64,000 nucleotides of DNA from Nymphaea colorata (taxonomy: Eukaryota; Streptophyta; Magnoliopsida; Nymphaeales; Nymphaeaceae). Below the pieces are notes generated by a model that saw only the letters and a program-made list of their open reading frames with translations, did not search any database and was not told where the DNA came from. The translations under genes were made by a program, and so were the position numbers. Every line of letters starts with the position of its first letter. The first letter of the stretch is position 1. The stretch lies in contig NC_045147.1 in NCBI RefSeq assembly GCF_008831285.2, forward strand, positions 13,370,854 through 13,434,853. Direction: 5' to 3'. This document shows positions 13,321 to 26,543 of the stretch, one piece after another.

Positions 13321-13550
13321 AAGAAATGGCAAGCTAAAGGAAAACTTAAATAATTTCTCACTCTTAAAAAGGTGGAAAAAAAAACCATGATACATGCTGG
13401 AATCGAGCAATTAAAATAAAGGAAAACTTAAATATTTTCTAAAGAAATGGCAAGGTAAAGGAAAACTTAAATATTTTCTCTCTCTTAAAACAAGGTGAAA
13501 AAACAAAAAAAAACCACGATACATGCTGGAGTCGAGCAATTAAAATAAGC
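13321..13550 (+). repeat. Tandem duplication, period about 121 bp
   Basis: Two copies share AAGAAATGGCAAG(C/G)TAAAGG at the start, AAAACTTAAAT in the middle and GATACATGCTGGA(A/G)TCGAGC at the end (starts 13321 and 13442). A partial third piece of the AAAACTTAAATATTTTCT motif lies at the junction. Non-coding. Confidence 0.85.
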
Positions 13551-13943
13551 GTCTTCCACTAAATCGGTCGTGTAAATTAGGCCAATAAGAAATGGATTTC
13601 GATAAAAACATGAAAACATTCTACTGCGATAAAACAAGATATACAGAAACATGTACATATAAAGGAACACAAATTTGAAAAAATGGTGACATTTTTTGTA
13701 TGCCCGAAGACAACTGCCATTTTTGCGGACGCTATCGAAATTATTGAAAAGGACGAAGGCATTTATGGGAAGAAATCTTTTGCAGGGGAGACCTCGCAGA
13801 AAGCACAGGTAGCTGACTCAGCCGTTTCTTGACCGTCCATTATTTCCATCCAACCGTTCATCCGCTCCAGAACTCTTCGGCACGGATCGATGTTGGTAGC
13901 CGTCCATCTTCTCTAATCGAACGGCCAGAAGTTCTTTCCATGA

Positions 13944-14432
<489 letters not shown>

Positions 14433-16722
14433 AGGGCTTCTCTTTCCTTTGTTCTCTTCTTGGTTGGTTTTGCCCCTTTCGGTTGCTCTGGGTTGTAATC
14501 GTCCTTGGTGATGGGGACGTCTGAATCTGTCAATCTCAATCTGTTAATGAAGAAAACGCTTCGTTCTTTTTTATGCCTCTGTGTTTACCTTTCCATCGAT
14601 TTCATCATTGGGTTGCGGTATTGGATTGGCGCAGAAAGGGGGACGTTGTGTCGTTTCCACTGAATATTTTTCTAATTTAGTTGCTTTAAAGTTGCAGTGT
14701 TGGCCAATGTATTTCTTGGCTACCTTCTCAATGTGCGAATCAGAGCCCTATTCTTTCATAGAAGTGATTCAAATAATTGTTCTGGATTGGAAAAATGATA
14801 TTAGATTGGTCGTGTCAATTGGTTTGAAGTAGTTACTACTGTTAATTGAAAAGGAAGCAATCATTATTGTTCAAATAAGTAATCTTTACGTACGAGCTAA
14901 ATTGTTAAATTCAAGCTCTGCAGTGTCTGATTGTGAAATGTCATGCGTCGCTTCTTTCGTTGTCTTTTCGTAGAGGCTGATGTGAAGCTGTTGTTATAGT
15001 CTTTAGAAAATGTTGTTTTACTTATCATATCCGATCGATGTAAACTATATTCAAATTGAATCAGGTTATGCAATGTTAGACAGATATCTACCGTTAGAGT
15101 GGAGCAATCCTCCACTCTTATACAAATTGAAGAATGAACCGTTTGCAGAATGGCAATCTGCCCTACTGCAGGGCTATGCAACCCCATATAATTTTTTGGG
15201 GATTTCAAGACTTGTAACAATGTTGTCGAAATCGTTTTCGGGGATCGATTCAATCGAATCGGTTGGGAATCAATGAAAGTAATCGTCTGTTTATGCAATG
15301 TCATTTTAATGAAAGTAATTAAAGAAAGGAAATTTCTTAACATTTTTCTTAAACGACCAAATGACATGTTTGCCGCCGATTCGTTTAAAATCGTCTGTTT
15401 CAGGCCAATTCATCGTTCTCTTGATACCAATGGTTTGCATCTCTGATCAGTTGTGGCTTTTTTTTGTCTATTTGGCTTTGACGTATGATATGGGTCCATT
15501 TCTCTTTTCCTTCGTCCTGAAAAATTGCTTGTTTTTACAGTCATGTAAATTATAGCTCAACGATTGTCATTTGTTCATAATCGGACTTCTGAATGAAAGT
15601 CCTTCTGTAAGCCACTTGACAACCACCAATGGATAATCTATGGGATCGACAATTTAACTGTATTTGATTAATCTCGGATTAACCTCCCTTGCATGATGTG
15701 GAAAGTTGGAATTCAACTTTAGTCATTTAATTTCTTTTGGGTTAGCCATGGATAATGCATAATTGAAATTGGGTTACGAATTATGCCCAAGTTTTGCTTG
15801 TTCGCCACCATTGATGCCAGAGCTGCACCTGATCATACCAAAGAGATATACATATTGTGGACCAGTGATCAGAATCTTGAAGGCCTCCAACTTGAATGTT
15901 TTAAGCTAATCTGATAGCGCTGGGCGCGTGGAGCTCCTCTTGCCATGCTTCCTTCAATCCATTTCTTGCTATTCACAAGCACTACTATGTTTAGTTCGGA
16001 AACGTGCAGAGTTATATATTGGCGGATGAACATGCAAACATCAACCATAAATCATTAATAAAACTATATATATATATGCTATCACTGATTTGTCTTTAGA
16101 ATAGGTAGGTAGAAGATTTCATTGAAATAGGTAGGTAGAAGATACATACTTTTACACAAGTTGTGCTCGTTAAGAAGTAAAAGTCCATTTTTATAGAATT
16201 ATATCTTTCTCAAAGATATTTTTATTTTTTAAAGTTATACAAAACCATTGTACAGAAAATATATATAGTACATTTATGCTTTCTTCGAGGATATATCCTC
16301 AATCTGCATAAAAGTATGACACACTAAAATGTATACTAAAATAAAGACGCATAGTTTTAGCAAAACTTTTGCACGTTTGTCTGCAAACGTATTGCTGTTA
16401 ATTTTTTTCTCCTTAAGGATATAAAAAGTCTACATTTTTATAAAAAAGCATAAATCTATTTGCCAGCTAGCCCTTTGCTCTCCTGGTTTCAAGCGGCACA
16501 CCATCTGGAGAGCCACGGACCCCTCTTATTGGCCTCTAAACCAACTGTGGACACAATCCATGCAAATTCTTATACACCAACGTAAAACAAGGGCAGCCAC
16601 ATGCACATGCAGAAGTGCCATCCCCCATCTGGAAGGCGAAGCACAGGCAAGAGACGAAAGACGAAGGAGAAGGCGGTGATGCTGATGGTGACGATGATAA
16701 TGGTAGCCATGTTCTGTTCCCG
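14433..16722. other. Intergenic DNA between H4 and the DUF620 gene
   Basis: The H4 3' UTR occupies the start. The remainder is AT-rich with short TA runs near 16070. An open frame of about 156 codons on the minus strand at 14897-15367 shows no motif or codon bias, so I do not call it. The last 200 bp before 16723 are the DUF620 5' region, open in frame back to a stop at 16537 but without an ATG. Confidence 0.7.
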
Positions 16723-19114
16723 ATGAGGAAACTGTGCCCGAACTTCGACAGAGAGGATGCGCTCGACACGGTTCTTGAGGTGCCCGTTCCGGAGGAGGTG
16801 CTCACGCAGTGTGGTTCGCCCAGAGCCCGTTCATGGCAGAACGTCAGGACATGGCTGAAATGCTCACATGCTTCCCCCGATAGGATGATGCTGACTGGCG
16901 GCGGTGCCGGCAGCCGCGGTGCAAGCAGCTCCGAAATCCAGCTTCTGCTCAACGTTGTTGGCGCTCCGTTGATCCCTTTGGCTGTTCAGAACGAGCAGCC
17001 TGCTAATGGGTCCATCAAGGATCATCCCATCGTAAGGATTTCATTCATTCTTTTGCTTTCTGCACGGAGGTTGTACACTTCTTTCGCCTTCTCCCTCTCT
17101 GCCACTAAATACTTCTTCTTTCTAGAAAAAAAGGAAACCAGAATTCCAACCACATAAAATTCCTTCTGGCTTGCATTTCTGTTGTTGTCTTTTTCTGTTT
17201 GTTATCCTTGGATTGCTGCTAATTCTTCCCCAAAGACATAAAAGTATCGCCAACTGGAGCCATCTATCCTTAGAAATTTGCCGTCAAGATCCAATTTCTA
17301 AGGTCCAGCGGCTTAGAATCTAGATGACCCGTTTAAACCAAGCTTGCATATTTTTCCTTTGATGACCAACATTGTTGCTTTCTATAGGAATTTTTCCCCA
17401 CCTTCAACAACAAATTAAGGTAAATTTGAAGAGTAAGTGCAGGAGTTCTAACTAAGAATGTCATGTTAATTACGATACAGAAAAGAATGGGTAATCATGT
17501 TGGTGCATTTTTGAAAACTTGGAAAAGGAAAGGCACTTCTCTTAGAAGCCACATTCAGAAATTGCCGATCCTCTACTAGAAGATTGGCACCTCCTGTTAT
17601 GAAAGGAAATCCAATTGTTTGACATGCATCTATTTTCTCACTGGAGCTGTCGCCCAGGAACAAAAATCGGGGTGATGCAAATTTCACCTTTGTGTCATCA
17701 AATTACAAGGAGCTCTTCATAAGGTTCGCAGGATACTCTCAACAGTACACTGTCATCTCTTTGCAGACGAAATGTGTAATCTACATGTTGGGCAATCGTG
17801 ACTTCATCTCAATTTGCTGCACATTCAAATTCATTCCCTATGTTGTATTCCCTTATAGGTTAAATGTTAACAAACTCCAAAACAGGGCATGGTTATGTGC
17901 TTCTATCAGACTGCAAAATATGGCATGGCTCTGTGCTTCAATCTCGCATTGCAGCGTGTCTGCTCTGTGGTATAAATAAATATTGAAATTGCTGATTGTG
18001 TTGCACAGGAATCTTCAACTGCTAAGTATATAGTTCAGCAGTACCTAGCTGCAACCGGTGGTTTGCAGGCAATGAGCTCGTTGTCAAGCATGTATGCAAT
18101 AGGGAAAGTAAGGATGAAAGCTTCGGAATTACATCAGGGCGATGCGGGTAAGCCGCGAAATGGCAGTGAGCTTGGTGCGTTTGTGCTGTGGACTAAGAAC
18201 CCAGACCTCTGGTACTTGGAGCTGGTGCTCTTCGGTTACAAGATGAGTGCAGGAAGCGATGGGAAGTTAGCTTGGAGGCAGACACCATGGCACCAGTCTC
18301 ATGCTATGAGAGGTCCTCCTAGACCTCTACGCCGCTTGTTGCAGGTAACCATGACATTAAATACATCTACCAGTCACAAGATGCACCACGCTGCCTTAGT
18401 TTCTTTTTGTTTAGTAGTTTATGATAATGACAGTGGGAGATGAAAAATGTATGGTGATGGAAATGAAGAAAAGGGTAGAAGTAATATAATTTTCTACCAC
18501 CTCCTTGCTGTTGATTGAGCTAACTCCATATACAACTCACTCTATCTACATTTGCCGAGATCATTTCTTGTTGTGGCGACAAAAGATTCACTATAAGTGC
18601 TAATCCCCAAGTTGTTTCCCTGCAGGGTCTAGATCCAAGGACAACAGCCAATTTGTTCTCCAATGCCAATTGCATAGGAGAGAAGGTCATCAACAATGAG
18701 GACTGCTTCATCCTCAAGTTAGAGACAGGGACCCAAACCCTAAAAGCAAGGAGCAGCTCCAGCTTGGACATCATCTACCACACAATATGGGGTTACTTCA
18801 GCCAGAGGACAGGGCTCCTCCTTCAATTTGAGGACACTCATTTGCTTAGAATGAAGGGCAAAGGGGACGAGAGTATCTTTTGGGAGACCAGCATGGAGTC
18901 CACAATAGAAGACTATAGATTCGTCGAAGGGATCAACATTGCACATAGTGGTAGGACACTAGTCTCTTTGTTTAGGTATGGGGAGCCCTCCACCAGTCAC
19001 AGGACCAAAATGGAGGAGACATGGACCATTGAAGAGGTGGACTTCAATATCTGGGGTTTGTCTATGGATTGCTTCTTGCCACCTGCGGACCTCAAGAGAG
19101 AAGAAGGCGACTAA
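16723..19114 (+). CDS. DUF620 family plant protein
   Basis: Exons 16723-17031, 18009-18344 and 18626-19114 are all in phase 0 and give 377 residues. The family is plant-specific and its biochemical function is unknown to me. The start MRKLCPNFDREDALDTVLEVPVPEE is the characteristic N-terminus and fixes the ATG. Later conserved blocks are AKYIVQQYLAATGGLQA, the Trp-rich FVLWTKNPDLWYLELVLFG, AWRQTPWH, GPPRPLRRLLQGLDPRTTANLF and, near the end, TMEETWTIEEVDFNIWGLSMDCFLPP-like sequence in which each part is recognisable. I see no signal peptide or membrane segment. Intron 1 is about 1 kb; intron 2 is 281 nt. The end of exon 2 and start of exon 3 split the LLQ/GLDP motif exactly. Confidence 0.92.
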
Positions 19115-20335
19115 CTTATTAGCTGCTTGGCAGGCTGTTAAAAGGATCCATCATCTTTGCAGTATGAAGCATGCAAAAGAATGATAGAATGCTTAAAAGT
19201 TTTCTTTGTTAATCTAACCTACTTTTTGTTGATAGTCTAGTCTCGAGGACGGGCCTCTCTTTTCTGAATGTCTCAATGCAGGCCCGAGTTTCTCAGACAA
19301 CTATCAAATAGAAATCTTACGTAAATGATGTACGTGCCATTTGTGATTCTTTCTCTCCCTTGTATAAAGAAAATCATGTCTTGTTATACAGGGTACATGA
19401 ACAAGTGTTAAAAAAATTCGACATTTGCGTTGTTTGTTGCCCATATGACTCTGATTGGGAAAGCAATAGTCTGAGATTTGGGGACTACCGAGGAAGTTGA
19501 AATATAGCTTCCTGTTTAAACAAAAGAAGCCGAAAGAGCATTCGCAGGGTGCTGAAGAAGACATCTGCTGGCTTTTAATTTTCACTAGTCGTATCTTCTG
19601 TAAGTTGGCTGATCCAGCCATTTTGATTCAGATCACAGTTACTATATTGCTGAAGTCTTGAAGTGATCGTGTGTGTATGTGTATGTGTGTCTGCGTGCAT
19701 GCGCGAGTGTTGTAAGTGTGATATTTTGACAACCTAACACATTATTACTGTTTATAAATTTGTCCTAAAAAGTATAGGGTAAATCTATGAAATATCGTCT
19801 CATTTTTTGGGGGGCAGATTTATAAAATAGTGTCAGTGTATTACCGCTGGTACCTCAATAGAACTGAAAACCCGGATGAGATTTTCTTGTGAACCAAGAG
19901 TTCAATTCCAAGGATGCATCACATAATCCAATATTGTAGAAAATGGTTTCACTGCCGTATCGGTTTATTCGCCAGTTGGATTGAACATCGATACATAGCA
20001 CTGCATATTGGCCTGTATCACCTATTTTTCGTCTTATGAATCTAAAATCTTTAAATTGATTTAAAATAAGAAAAGTAAATACCATGTATCGGCCTTGAGT
20101 CCTATCGAATCCTGACAGATACACACATTTCGGCCATACGTTCTATTATGGAGCAATATTGACAACATGGGCCATAATCTGATCAGTGTGCCAGAAAGAG
20201 CTGGAAATACCAGAATTGGAGTCTGGATTTGAGTCTTTCAAGTTGAAGAAATCAAAAGTTCAGTAGGGGAGTGCTTCTCGTGGCATAAACTGAACTGGTA
20301 GGAATAGGAATGCATAACTGGTATGAATGCATAAC

Positions 20336-20735
20336 GAGTGAGCCGAGCTCTAGCTCAGCTCAAATCACAATATTTCGAATCTCATACTGTTAGGCTTGAG
20401 CTCAACTCAATCTAAAGTCGAGCTTTAACCGTGTCCGAGCTCAAGCTTGACTCATTTAAGCTCATAGAATATATGTATATAAATATATGAAAATGAAAAC
20501 CATGAAAAAGGTATTAAAATTCATAAAAAAAAATACTGATGTACCCCTAAGATTAATAAACAAGGAAGACACGAGCCAAGTACAACTTATGTAACTTGAA
20601 CTCGAGCCCTTTATAACTCGAGTTTTAGCTCAAGCTCAAGGTCAACTCGTTTATTAAAGGAGTCGAGCTCAAGTAGAGCTTACACAAGCGAGTTCAAATC
20701 GAGTTTGAGTTGGCTCGATTCATTGTACATCCTTA
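20336..20735. repeat. Dispersed GAGCTCGA-rich repeat, copy 1
   Basis: Many variants of GAGCTCAAGCTCAAG and CTCGAGTCGAGCT surround an AT-rich core; the edge reads GATTCATTGTACATCC. The same vocabulary recurs at 23788-23915, 32584-32852, 48970-49275 and 49795-50315, so this is a repeat family and not a gene. Confidence 0.75.
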
Positions 20736-21782
20736 TATACTGGCACTGGCAGGGTTCAAACCCAGCTTAACAGTTGAAAGAAATTTTATACTGTTCTTTA
20801 AGAAGCAAATGACCCCTTTTTGGGACACATTTATTACCAAATTTTTGGTATGAAATTTTCACAATCTGATCAAGTTAGAATTTAGCATTTTCATTATTCC
20901 ACACTTCAATACATGCAATTAGAGCAAAGATTATAACCGCTATTGTCCCAAAAAGCACATACAACGAGATGCCTGCTTTTGCTGGCTCGCTTCGTATGCG
21001 TGAAACCAGTCAGTTTTGGTTTAGATGATAAAATCTTTCATCAATCTGCAATTACACATTATTCCATTTGCCATGTTAACTATTTTGTAGGTCCAACCAA
21101 AGAGCTTATCATACTTGCTCTTAGGTTACTGTGATCATCCTTCTCGGGTCGAGTACTTTACTTTACTATACCCGACCCGACCCGACCCAGGCCGAGAGGA
21201 GAATAGATTTCCAGGGGAAGGACGATTCTGTCATAGCGTAATAAAAGTACGCGTCAAGTAGAAATTTAATACACGCGCAAAGAAGGGTCCAGTCCTTTTT
21301 TTCTCTTACGTTTTCAACCTTCTCAAAAGCAACGGTAAGAAAAAAAAGGCAAACGCATGGGCAGCGAAACCGCTTTATTACTACACACCGCTACCTTTAT
21401 ATTTCCCCAAAACCATGGGCGCGCTTAAATTTTAACCACTCCTCCGGCGCTCTAACCAAGAGCGAAACATGAGATGATAAAAAAACCGAGGCGGTTTCTT
21501 TCTATTCGTTCAAAAAGTAAGCGAGGCCGGTAAATTATTCTCTGAGGAACCCCTCCCTCACGGGAACGGTAGCTGGCGACCAACCATTCGCAAATGAAAC
21601 TCAGTTGAAGACGTAACAAGGTCTAGAAACTTACAGTTATCGTCAAATTCCGACAAGCCGATAATTTCTCCCAGCAACGGAGTAGATGACGAGGCCCTGA
21701 AACTCGAGAGAGATTCAAATGTTTGAAGCAATAACTCACTAAAAGAATTGCCAGAAATTTCCCGCAGAAATCAGGACCAAAG

Positions 21783-22038
21783 CTTTTTTCATTACAACAA
21801 TGGCTACATCCAAGCGAGCCTTTTCACCGCTTCAAATGACAACAAATCCTTCTTGGTTCTTACATAAAAAAGGAGAACGAGAAGAGGAAAATATGTTCCT
21901 GCTCCATCCAGGCTTTTCATTACAACGATGGCTACATCCAAGCGAGCCTTCTCACTGCTTCAAATGACAACAAATCCTTCTTGGTTCTTAAATAAAAAAG
22001 GAGAACGAGAAGAGGAAAATATGTTTCTGCTCCATCAG
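21783..22038. repeat. 128-bp tandem duplication downstream of the small plastid-type gene
   Basis: Two near-identical copies contain CATTACAACAATGGCTACAT and end GGAAAATATGTTCCTGCTCC, starting at 21790 and 21918, with about six substitutions. They lie just past the stop codon of the minus-strand gene at 22153, so they probably duplicate part of its 3' UTR or poly(A) region. Confidence 0.9.
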
Positions 22039-22152
22039 ATCACACGCATATTGATCCATCGAGCCATATTTACAACAACGGAGGAAGAAAAGCATATTAT
22101 ATGGAAATCGATAGCTATAGACCTAGTTTATGCCGCGGAAAGCGGCTACCGT

Positions 22153-22602
22153 TCATGGATGATCGGGGCAGGCCAACCTGGAAGCTATGGCGGAGTGATA
22201 CATTGCGTCGTGCCAGTTCTCCGTCGAACGGAGCTCCTTCCTCAGTAGCCTGGCCTTCTCCGCCGTCAGCCCCGCTCTGTTCGCCCCCGGCGGTTTCCTC
22301 TCCTCTTTCTCCGCTTCGTCCGGCTTTTCCCCGGCCTTGGAGGACGATTCCGGCGCGGGATCGGTCGTTTCTCGGCCGATTCCGAAGATCGGAGCCCACC
22401 AGGGCCGCTTCGAGTCGGAATCCATCATCGCCCCACGCATTATGTCCGGCGTGGGAGCGCCCTCCCCGACATCACGCTTCGCCATCGCGACGACGACGGG
22501 TCCGCCATCGGCTGCAGACTGGGAGCGAGAGGCGGAGGCAAACGGAGAAGAATGCGCAGACGAAGATGGGGAGAGGAAATGGTGAGGAGCGAGAGACGCC
22601 AT
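22153..22602 (-). CDS. Conserved plant protein of unknown function, predicted plastid-targeted
   Basis: A single-exon frame encodes 149 residues. The N-terminus (MASLAPHHFLSPSSSAHSSP) is rich in Ser and Ala and poor in acids, like a plastid transit peptide. Then come the likely conserved features: EGAPTPDIMRGAMMDSDS, a Trp pair in KRPWWAPIFG, a charged low-complexity linker, and the C-terminal block TAEKARLLRKELRSTENWHD followed by AMYHSAIASRL. I recall similar small plant proteins with this WWAP and YHSAIASRLA ending but no assigned function. No membrane segment is seen. The ATG at 22602 is preferred; another in-frame ATG at 22635 would add 11 residues. The frame also stays open further upstream without support. 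The upstream telo-box fits a gene of the plastid or translation class. Confidence 0.75.
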   Translation of the reverse strand: MASLAPHHFLSPSSSAHSSPFASASRSQSAADGGPVVVAMAKRDVGEGAPTPDIMRGAMMDSDSKRPWWAPIFGIGRETTDPAPESSSKAGEKPDEAEKEERKPPGANRAGLTAEKARLLRKELRSTENWHDAMYHSAIASRLACPDHP

Positions 22603-22619
22603 TGATGTTCTCTGCAGAA

Positions 22620-22628
22620 TTAGGGTTT
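22620..22628 (-). promoter_or_regulatory. Telo-box (AAACCCTAA)
   Basis: An exact AAACCCTAA lies on the minus strand 18-26 bp before the ATG at 22602. Telo-boxes near the 5' end are known in plant genes for translation and plastid functions. Only the motif itself is seen. Confidence 0.5.
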
Positions 22629-23787
22629 GCAGCATCGGTTGGTGGAACCGGGGGAAGAACGGTTGGGGGATTTGGGCATTAAATAAAAAGCGGGGGCGAG
22701 TGGGGATAAACTTGGTGGGGACAGTTCGGATGAGGCAGCAGCGTGTGTGATGACGTGGGCGGGGGAAACGGTCAAATTGGCGGAATCCGGCGGTGGATAC
22801 CGGCATATTCCGTCTTCTCCGGACAGGTCGGAGACGAGGACCCGGTATGGGTCCAACCCGTCCACATCTTCGGACACGGCCCTTAGCCGAGAACCGGTGG
22901 GTCGGGTTCACGTGGAGGGAGGAAAAGAAGTGAAATAAATCTCTTTATCGTGCTTGAAGAAGGAGATGTAAGGGACGGACATTTTCAATCCATGTTTACA
23001 ATTTCTCTCCTATCAAACAGGACTTTAATAATTCTATTATTAAACTTTACGGTGTTGCGAAAAATAGTAGTTTAGAGTCAGATCCGGACGGGATTTGAGA
23101 GAGCCACAAGTTAGAAGAACCCTGTGGATCTAATCCATCCAAATGCCTACTTACAATTTAGGCAGTTGGCCGCCAAACCTGATTAAGCATGTGCAAGTTC
23201 AAAGCTGAGTTTGGTATCGGATCTGAATATGGAATATTTGAAACTCTATCGGGTCTCTTCTCAAAATCAGGCTTGGATTCACATGTCGACAAGCAAAACC
23301 GAATTCGAACTTTTACATGTATACTACATCCATCGGAACTGGATAAATTTATCGAACATGGGGAAGATATCCCATGGATTTCAAATATGACAATTCGAAT
23401 TTGAGTACGTCTAAGAAGATATTGAATAACATCCACAGAGTGGTACCCATATTGATTACAGAATTTTACCATCCCAACAGATCCAGACAGGAGTGGAGTT
23501 GCTGTCAATTTCAGCAGTGGCTGAACCGGGTCCAAAAAGGTCGCAACTTGGGTGTGCCACCAGACTATTGGACTAATGGAAACCACAAGAACACTGTGTC
23601 ATTTCTTTCCAGGTTCATGTACATGGGCGATTTTTAAGCCACCAGCCCTTCGAGAAGGTGAAGGAAAAAAAAAAAAAAGGGTATTCAAATCATGGTTCTA
23701 GCTTTGAATCATTGTGGATGTGGTTGGTTGCTGTCGATCCTGATGCAGATCCAAGAAGAGATCCGCTGGCAACTGGAGCTAAGGCTA

Positions 23788-23915
23788 GGGCTGCACACGA
23801 GCTGAGTCAAGCCTGAGCTTGGTCAGCTCGACTCGGCTCAAAACTTGAGCTCTAGTTCCGAGTTCCTTATAGCAAGCTTGAGCTCGACACCAGGTCTGAA
23901 AAGACGAGCCCATAA
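23788..23915. repeat. Dispersed GAGCTCGA-rich repeat, copy 2
   Basis: It starts at GGGCTGCACACGAGCTGAGT and runs through CAGCTCGACTCGGCTC and CTTGAGCTCGACAC, the same word set as the copies at 20336 and 32584. It looks truncated. Confidence 0.6.
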
Positions 23916-26386
23916 CAAGCGTGCACCTTTTAATTTGCTTTTGTAGAAAGAAGAGGGTTTTGGTAGATACTAATTCTGCAATCCTCGTTTAAATGCAACG
24001 TTTATGTCTTCTATCTAATTTTGCATTTTTATCTTACCAAATCAAATTGCAGCCAGTTGGATTCAATCTAGATTTGGATCCAAATATGATCTGCTTGCAA
24101 TGATCTAATCTACAGTTTTAAAGAACCCACCTCCTTCTCTTTCATTATTGTATGTTACCATTTAAATTAGATTCTACACAAACTCAACTCGATCGCTTTT
24201 TTACTGGATTTTGAACCTACGGCTTCTACTAAATAGATTTGGATCTGGATTTAATACAGCACATCCTGAAAACCAACATAATTTCACCTTAATCCCTTCT
24301 TAACTGTAGTTAAGGAACTTCTTATCTGTGTGCTTAACTTCCCTTCGTAATGCTCTCGAAGTTATAGATGGTGATTGTTATTAACTATATTATAATATAA
24401 CTCTTAGTTCATGAAGCAATGCCATCGACGTTTTTCCCTTTTTTTTGGTTAATATAAAATGGCTTGCAGCCGCTGTTTCTGCAAAACAGGGTGCTTCAAT
24501 TAGAGGCTAATCTATGTCAAACTGGAAATACAATATATTCTTTCTTTAATATAGATGAAGAAGACGTGACAAGTAGAAAGAAGCAAGGATCTTAATTTTT
24601 GGGTCTGATTAGACATAGCATTGTTTAGAATAATTTAGGTTACAAGTGATGCATGACAGAATCGTTGATGGTTCATCAAATTAATAGACTCAGATTAAAC
24701 CTAAGATCCATATTAGATATCCCCACTTTGCTATCTCACACTGTCCACAGATCTTATTCAAGATCTAAATCCAAGAGTTTCAAAATACATGGAACTTGAA
24801 ATCAAATCAGTGTTTGAATTGATTATGAAACAACTTCTTGGTTGCATGCAAACCCACCCGCTCTCTTATTCTTCAGTATTGAATAAAGAATTCATATGGG
24901 CATCGTCTTCTCCACGTTAACAATCTTTTTTGCTTCAGTGTTTAACGTGTGTGAAAGATGTATCTGACATGGTTTTGCGAGTAATCGCGTTGGTTTCTGT
25001 TACTTTGTGTTGTGTGTGCTCGCGCACATGGGCGTCATTCTTTTTGGCTGCTCATGCATTGCATTTTCAGAAATAAATAAATATTTAATAAATAAAAAAA
25101 TGCTTAGTATTTTAAAAACTGTTGTAACAACACGACCAGTATGGAGTTTGATGTATTGTCGAACAATTTCAAAAAGTAAAAAAACAAAGAAAATTAACAT
25201 CTGATCTGGTTGGCTTTATATTTGGATTGTATTTTGAACAAATATGTGATTAGATTCAAATTTGAATAAATATCATGTATATTGTATCTATATGTTTTGA
25301 AACTTGGTTCTTTAATATATTATAATGCGGTTTAGACTCCTCTTTTTGGGGAGGTGGATCCTTCTCAACTCTCCGGAAAAGAACAAAAAAGAAGCATCTA
25401 GAGCAGCAGATGCGCCGGATTTGCTGCTCAGGGTTTTGTCATCTTTCGATGTATTAAATATAATATTTCAACACGACCTTGTAACCTACCCGTCTTTTCG
25501 TATATGAGTTTTTGTATATGCAACAAAAGGAGATTTATTTATTTATTTATTTGGAAGACGCACCAAAGCTCAAATTTTATTATGAATAACTTGAGGGAAG
25601 TCAGGTTTTTCACTCCCTTTTATAAAGTCATGTTCTGTCAAATCCGCCGATTAAAGATCTGTAGTTTGTTTTACCTTGATCCCTATTAGCAAGTCCGACT
25701 TGGGAGATGAGATCAGAGGTAAACAAACACTGCCTTATATTCAATTTTGGTGATGCTAAAGTACTCCAAAAACTTGGTTTTGAAGTGTCATCCAAACACT
25801 CCATAATATATATATATATATATATTCACAATGCGCTATGACTCTTATGGGCAGAAACACCCGCTTTGTTTGGTGTGAACCATGCCCAAAATTTGCTTTA
25901 TGTTGTTGGACAGTAAAACAAATGAATTACTAAGCATAGAATTTTGGTGCATTCTGAGTCATTAAGTCCCAATCCAAAGGTCTTCTTTTCTTTGTAAATT
26001 TAACAATTATGAGAAAACAATATATACCTTAAACCCATGTGATATGAGACTAGCGGTTAAACCCTAGTAGTCCGTCTATTTGGAAAGAAAATCGCACACG
26101 CACATAAAGATGAAAAATGCCCTCTCCACAAAACCCAGCCATATGTATTGAATCACAAAGATACGAATGATAAAATAATCTAATCTATTAAACATTTATT
26201 ATTATTATTTTTTATAAAGACCATCGATTCATCAATCAACAGGGCTGGAGAACAAGCCAAACAATCTGAACAAGTCGCTTTTGAGCTCAGTTTGTCAACT
26301 CGTTAGAGTAACTGGAACTCGACATTCTTCATCAGTCATATTGACGACGAACACAACTTGAATAATAGTTAAATAAACAAACCGAC

Positions 26387-26543
26387 CTTGAGGTTGCTGA
26401 TGTAATATGGTGGTCAAGAGAGGTAGCTTGCTCTATCAACGCAATGTAATCCTGAAACCGTCAGTCTTGAGGTTGCTAATGTGATATTGTGACCAAGAAA
26501 GCCAGCTTATAAGCGTAATGTAATCCTGAAACTGTCATATGAT
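26387..26543 (+). repeat. Tandem duplication, period about 79 bp
   Basis: CTTGAGGTTGCTGATGTAAT (26387) and CTTGAGGTTGCTAATGTGAT (26466) begin two diverged copies, each ending GTAATCCTGAAAC(C/T)GTCA. Non-coding. Confidence 0.8.

Larger units (their letters stand above)
19115..22152. other. Intergenic DNA between DUF620 and the small plastid-type gene
   Basis: This contains the DUF620 3' UTR, a TG-rich stretch near 19670, the GAGCTCGA-type repeat at 20336-20735, an inverted pair around TTTTTGGGACA (about 20822 and 20945), a short CCCGA run near 21175, and the duplicated 3' flank of the next gene. No further coding gene is supported. Confidence 0.7.

Noticed and set aside
14897-15367. 156-codon open frame on the minus strand
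   Set aside because: No domain, no splice partner and no codon bias; it lies in AT-rich DNA downstream of H4.
16615-16722. N-terminal extension of the DUF620 protein
   Set aside because: The frame is open but has no ATG before 16723, and MRKLCPN is the usual family start.
20750-20770. tRNA T-arm-like GGTTCAAACC
   Set aside because: No acceptor, D or anticodon stems can be folded around it.
22101-22682. 193-codon plus-strand frame over the small plastid-type gene
   Set aside because: Antisense shadow of the GC-rich minus-strand coding region.
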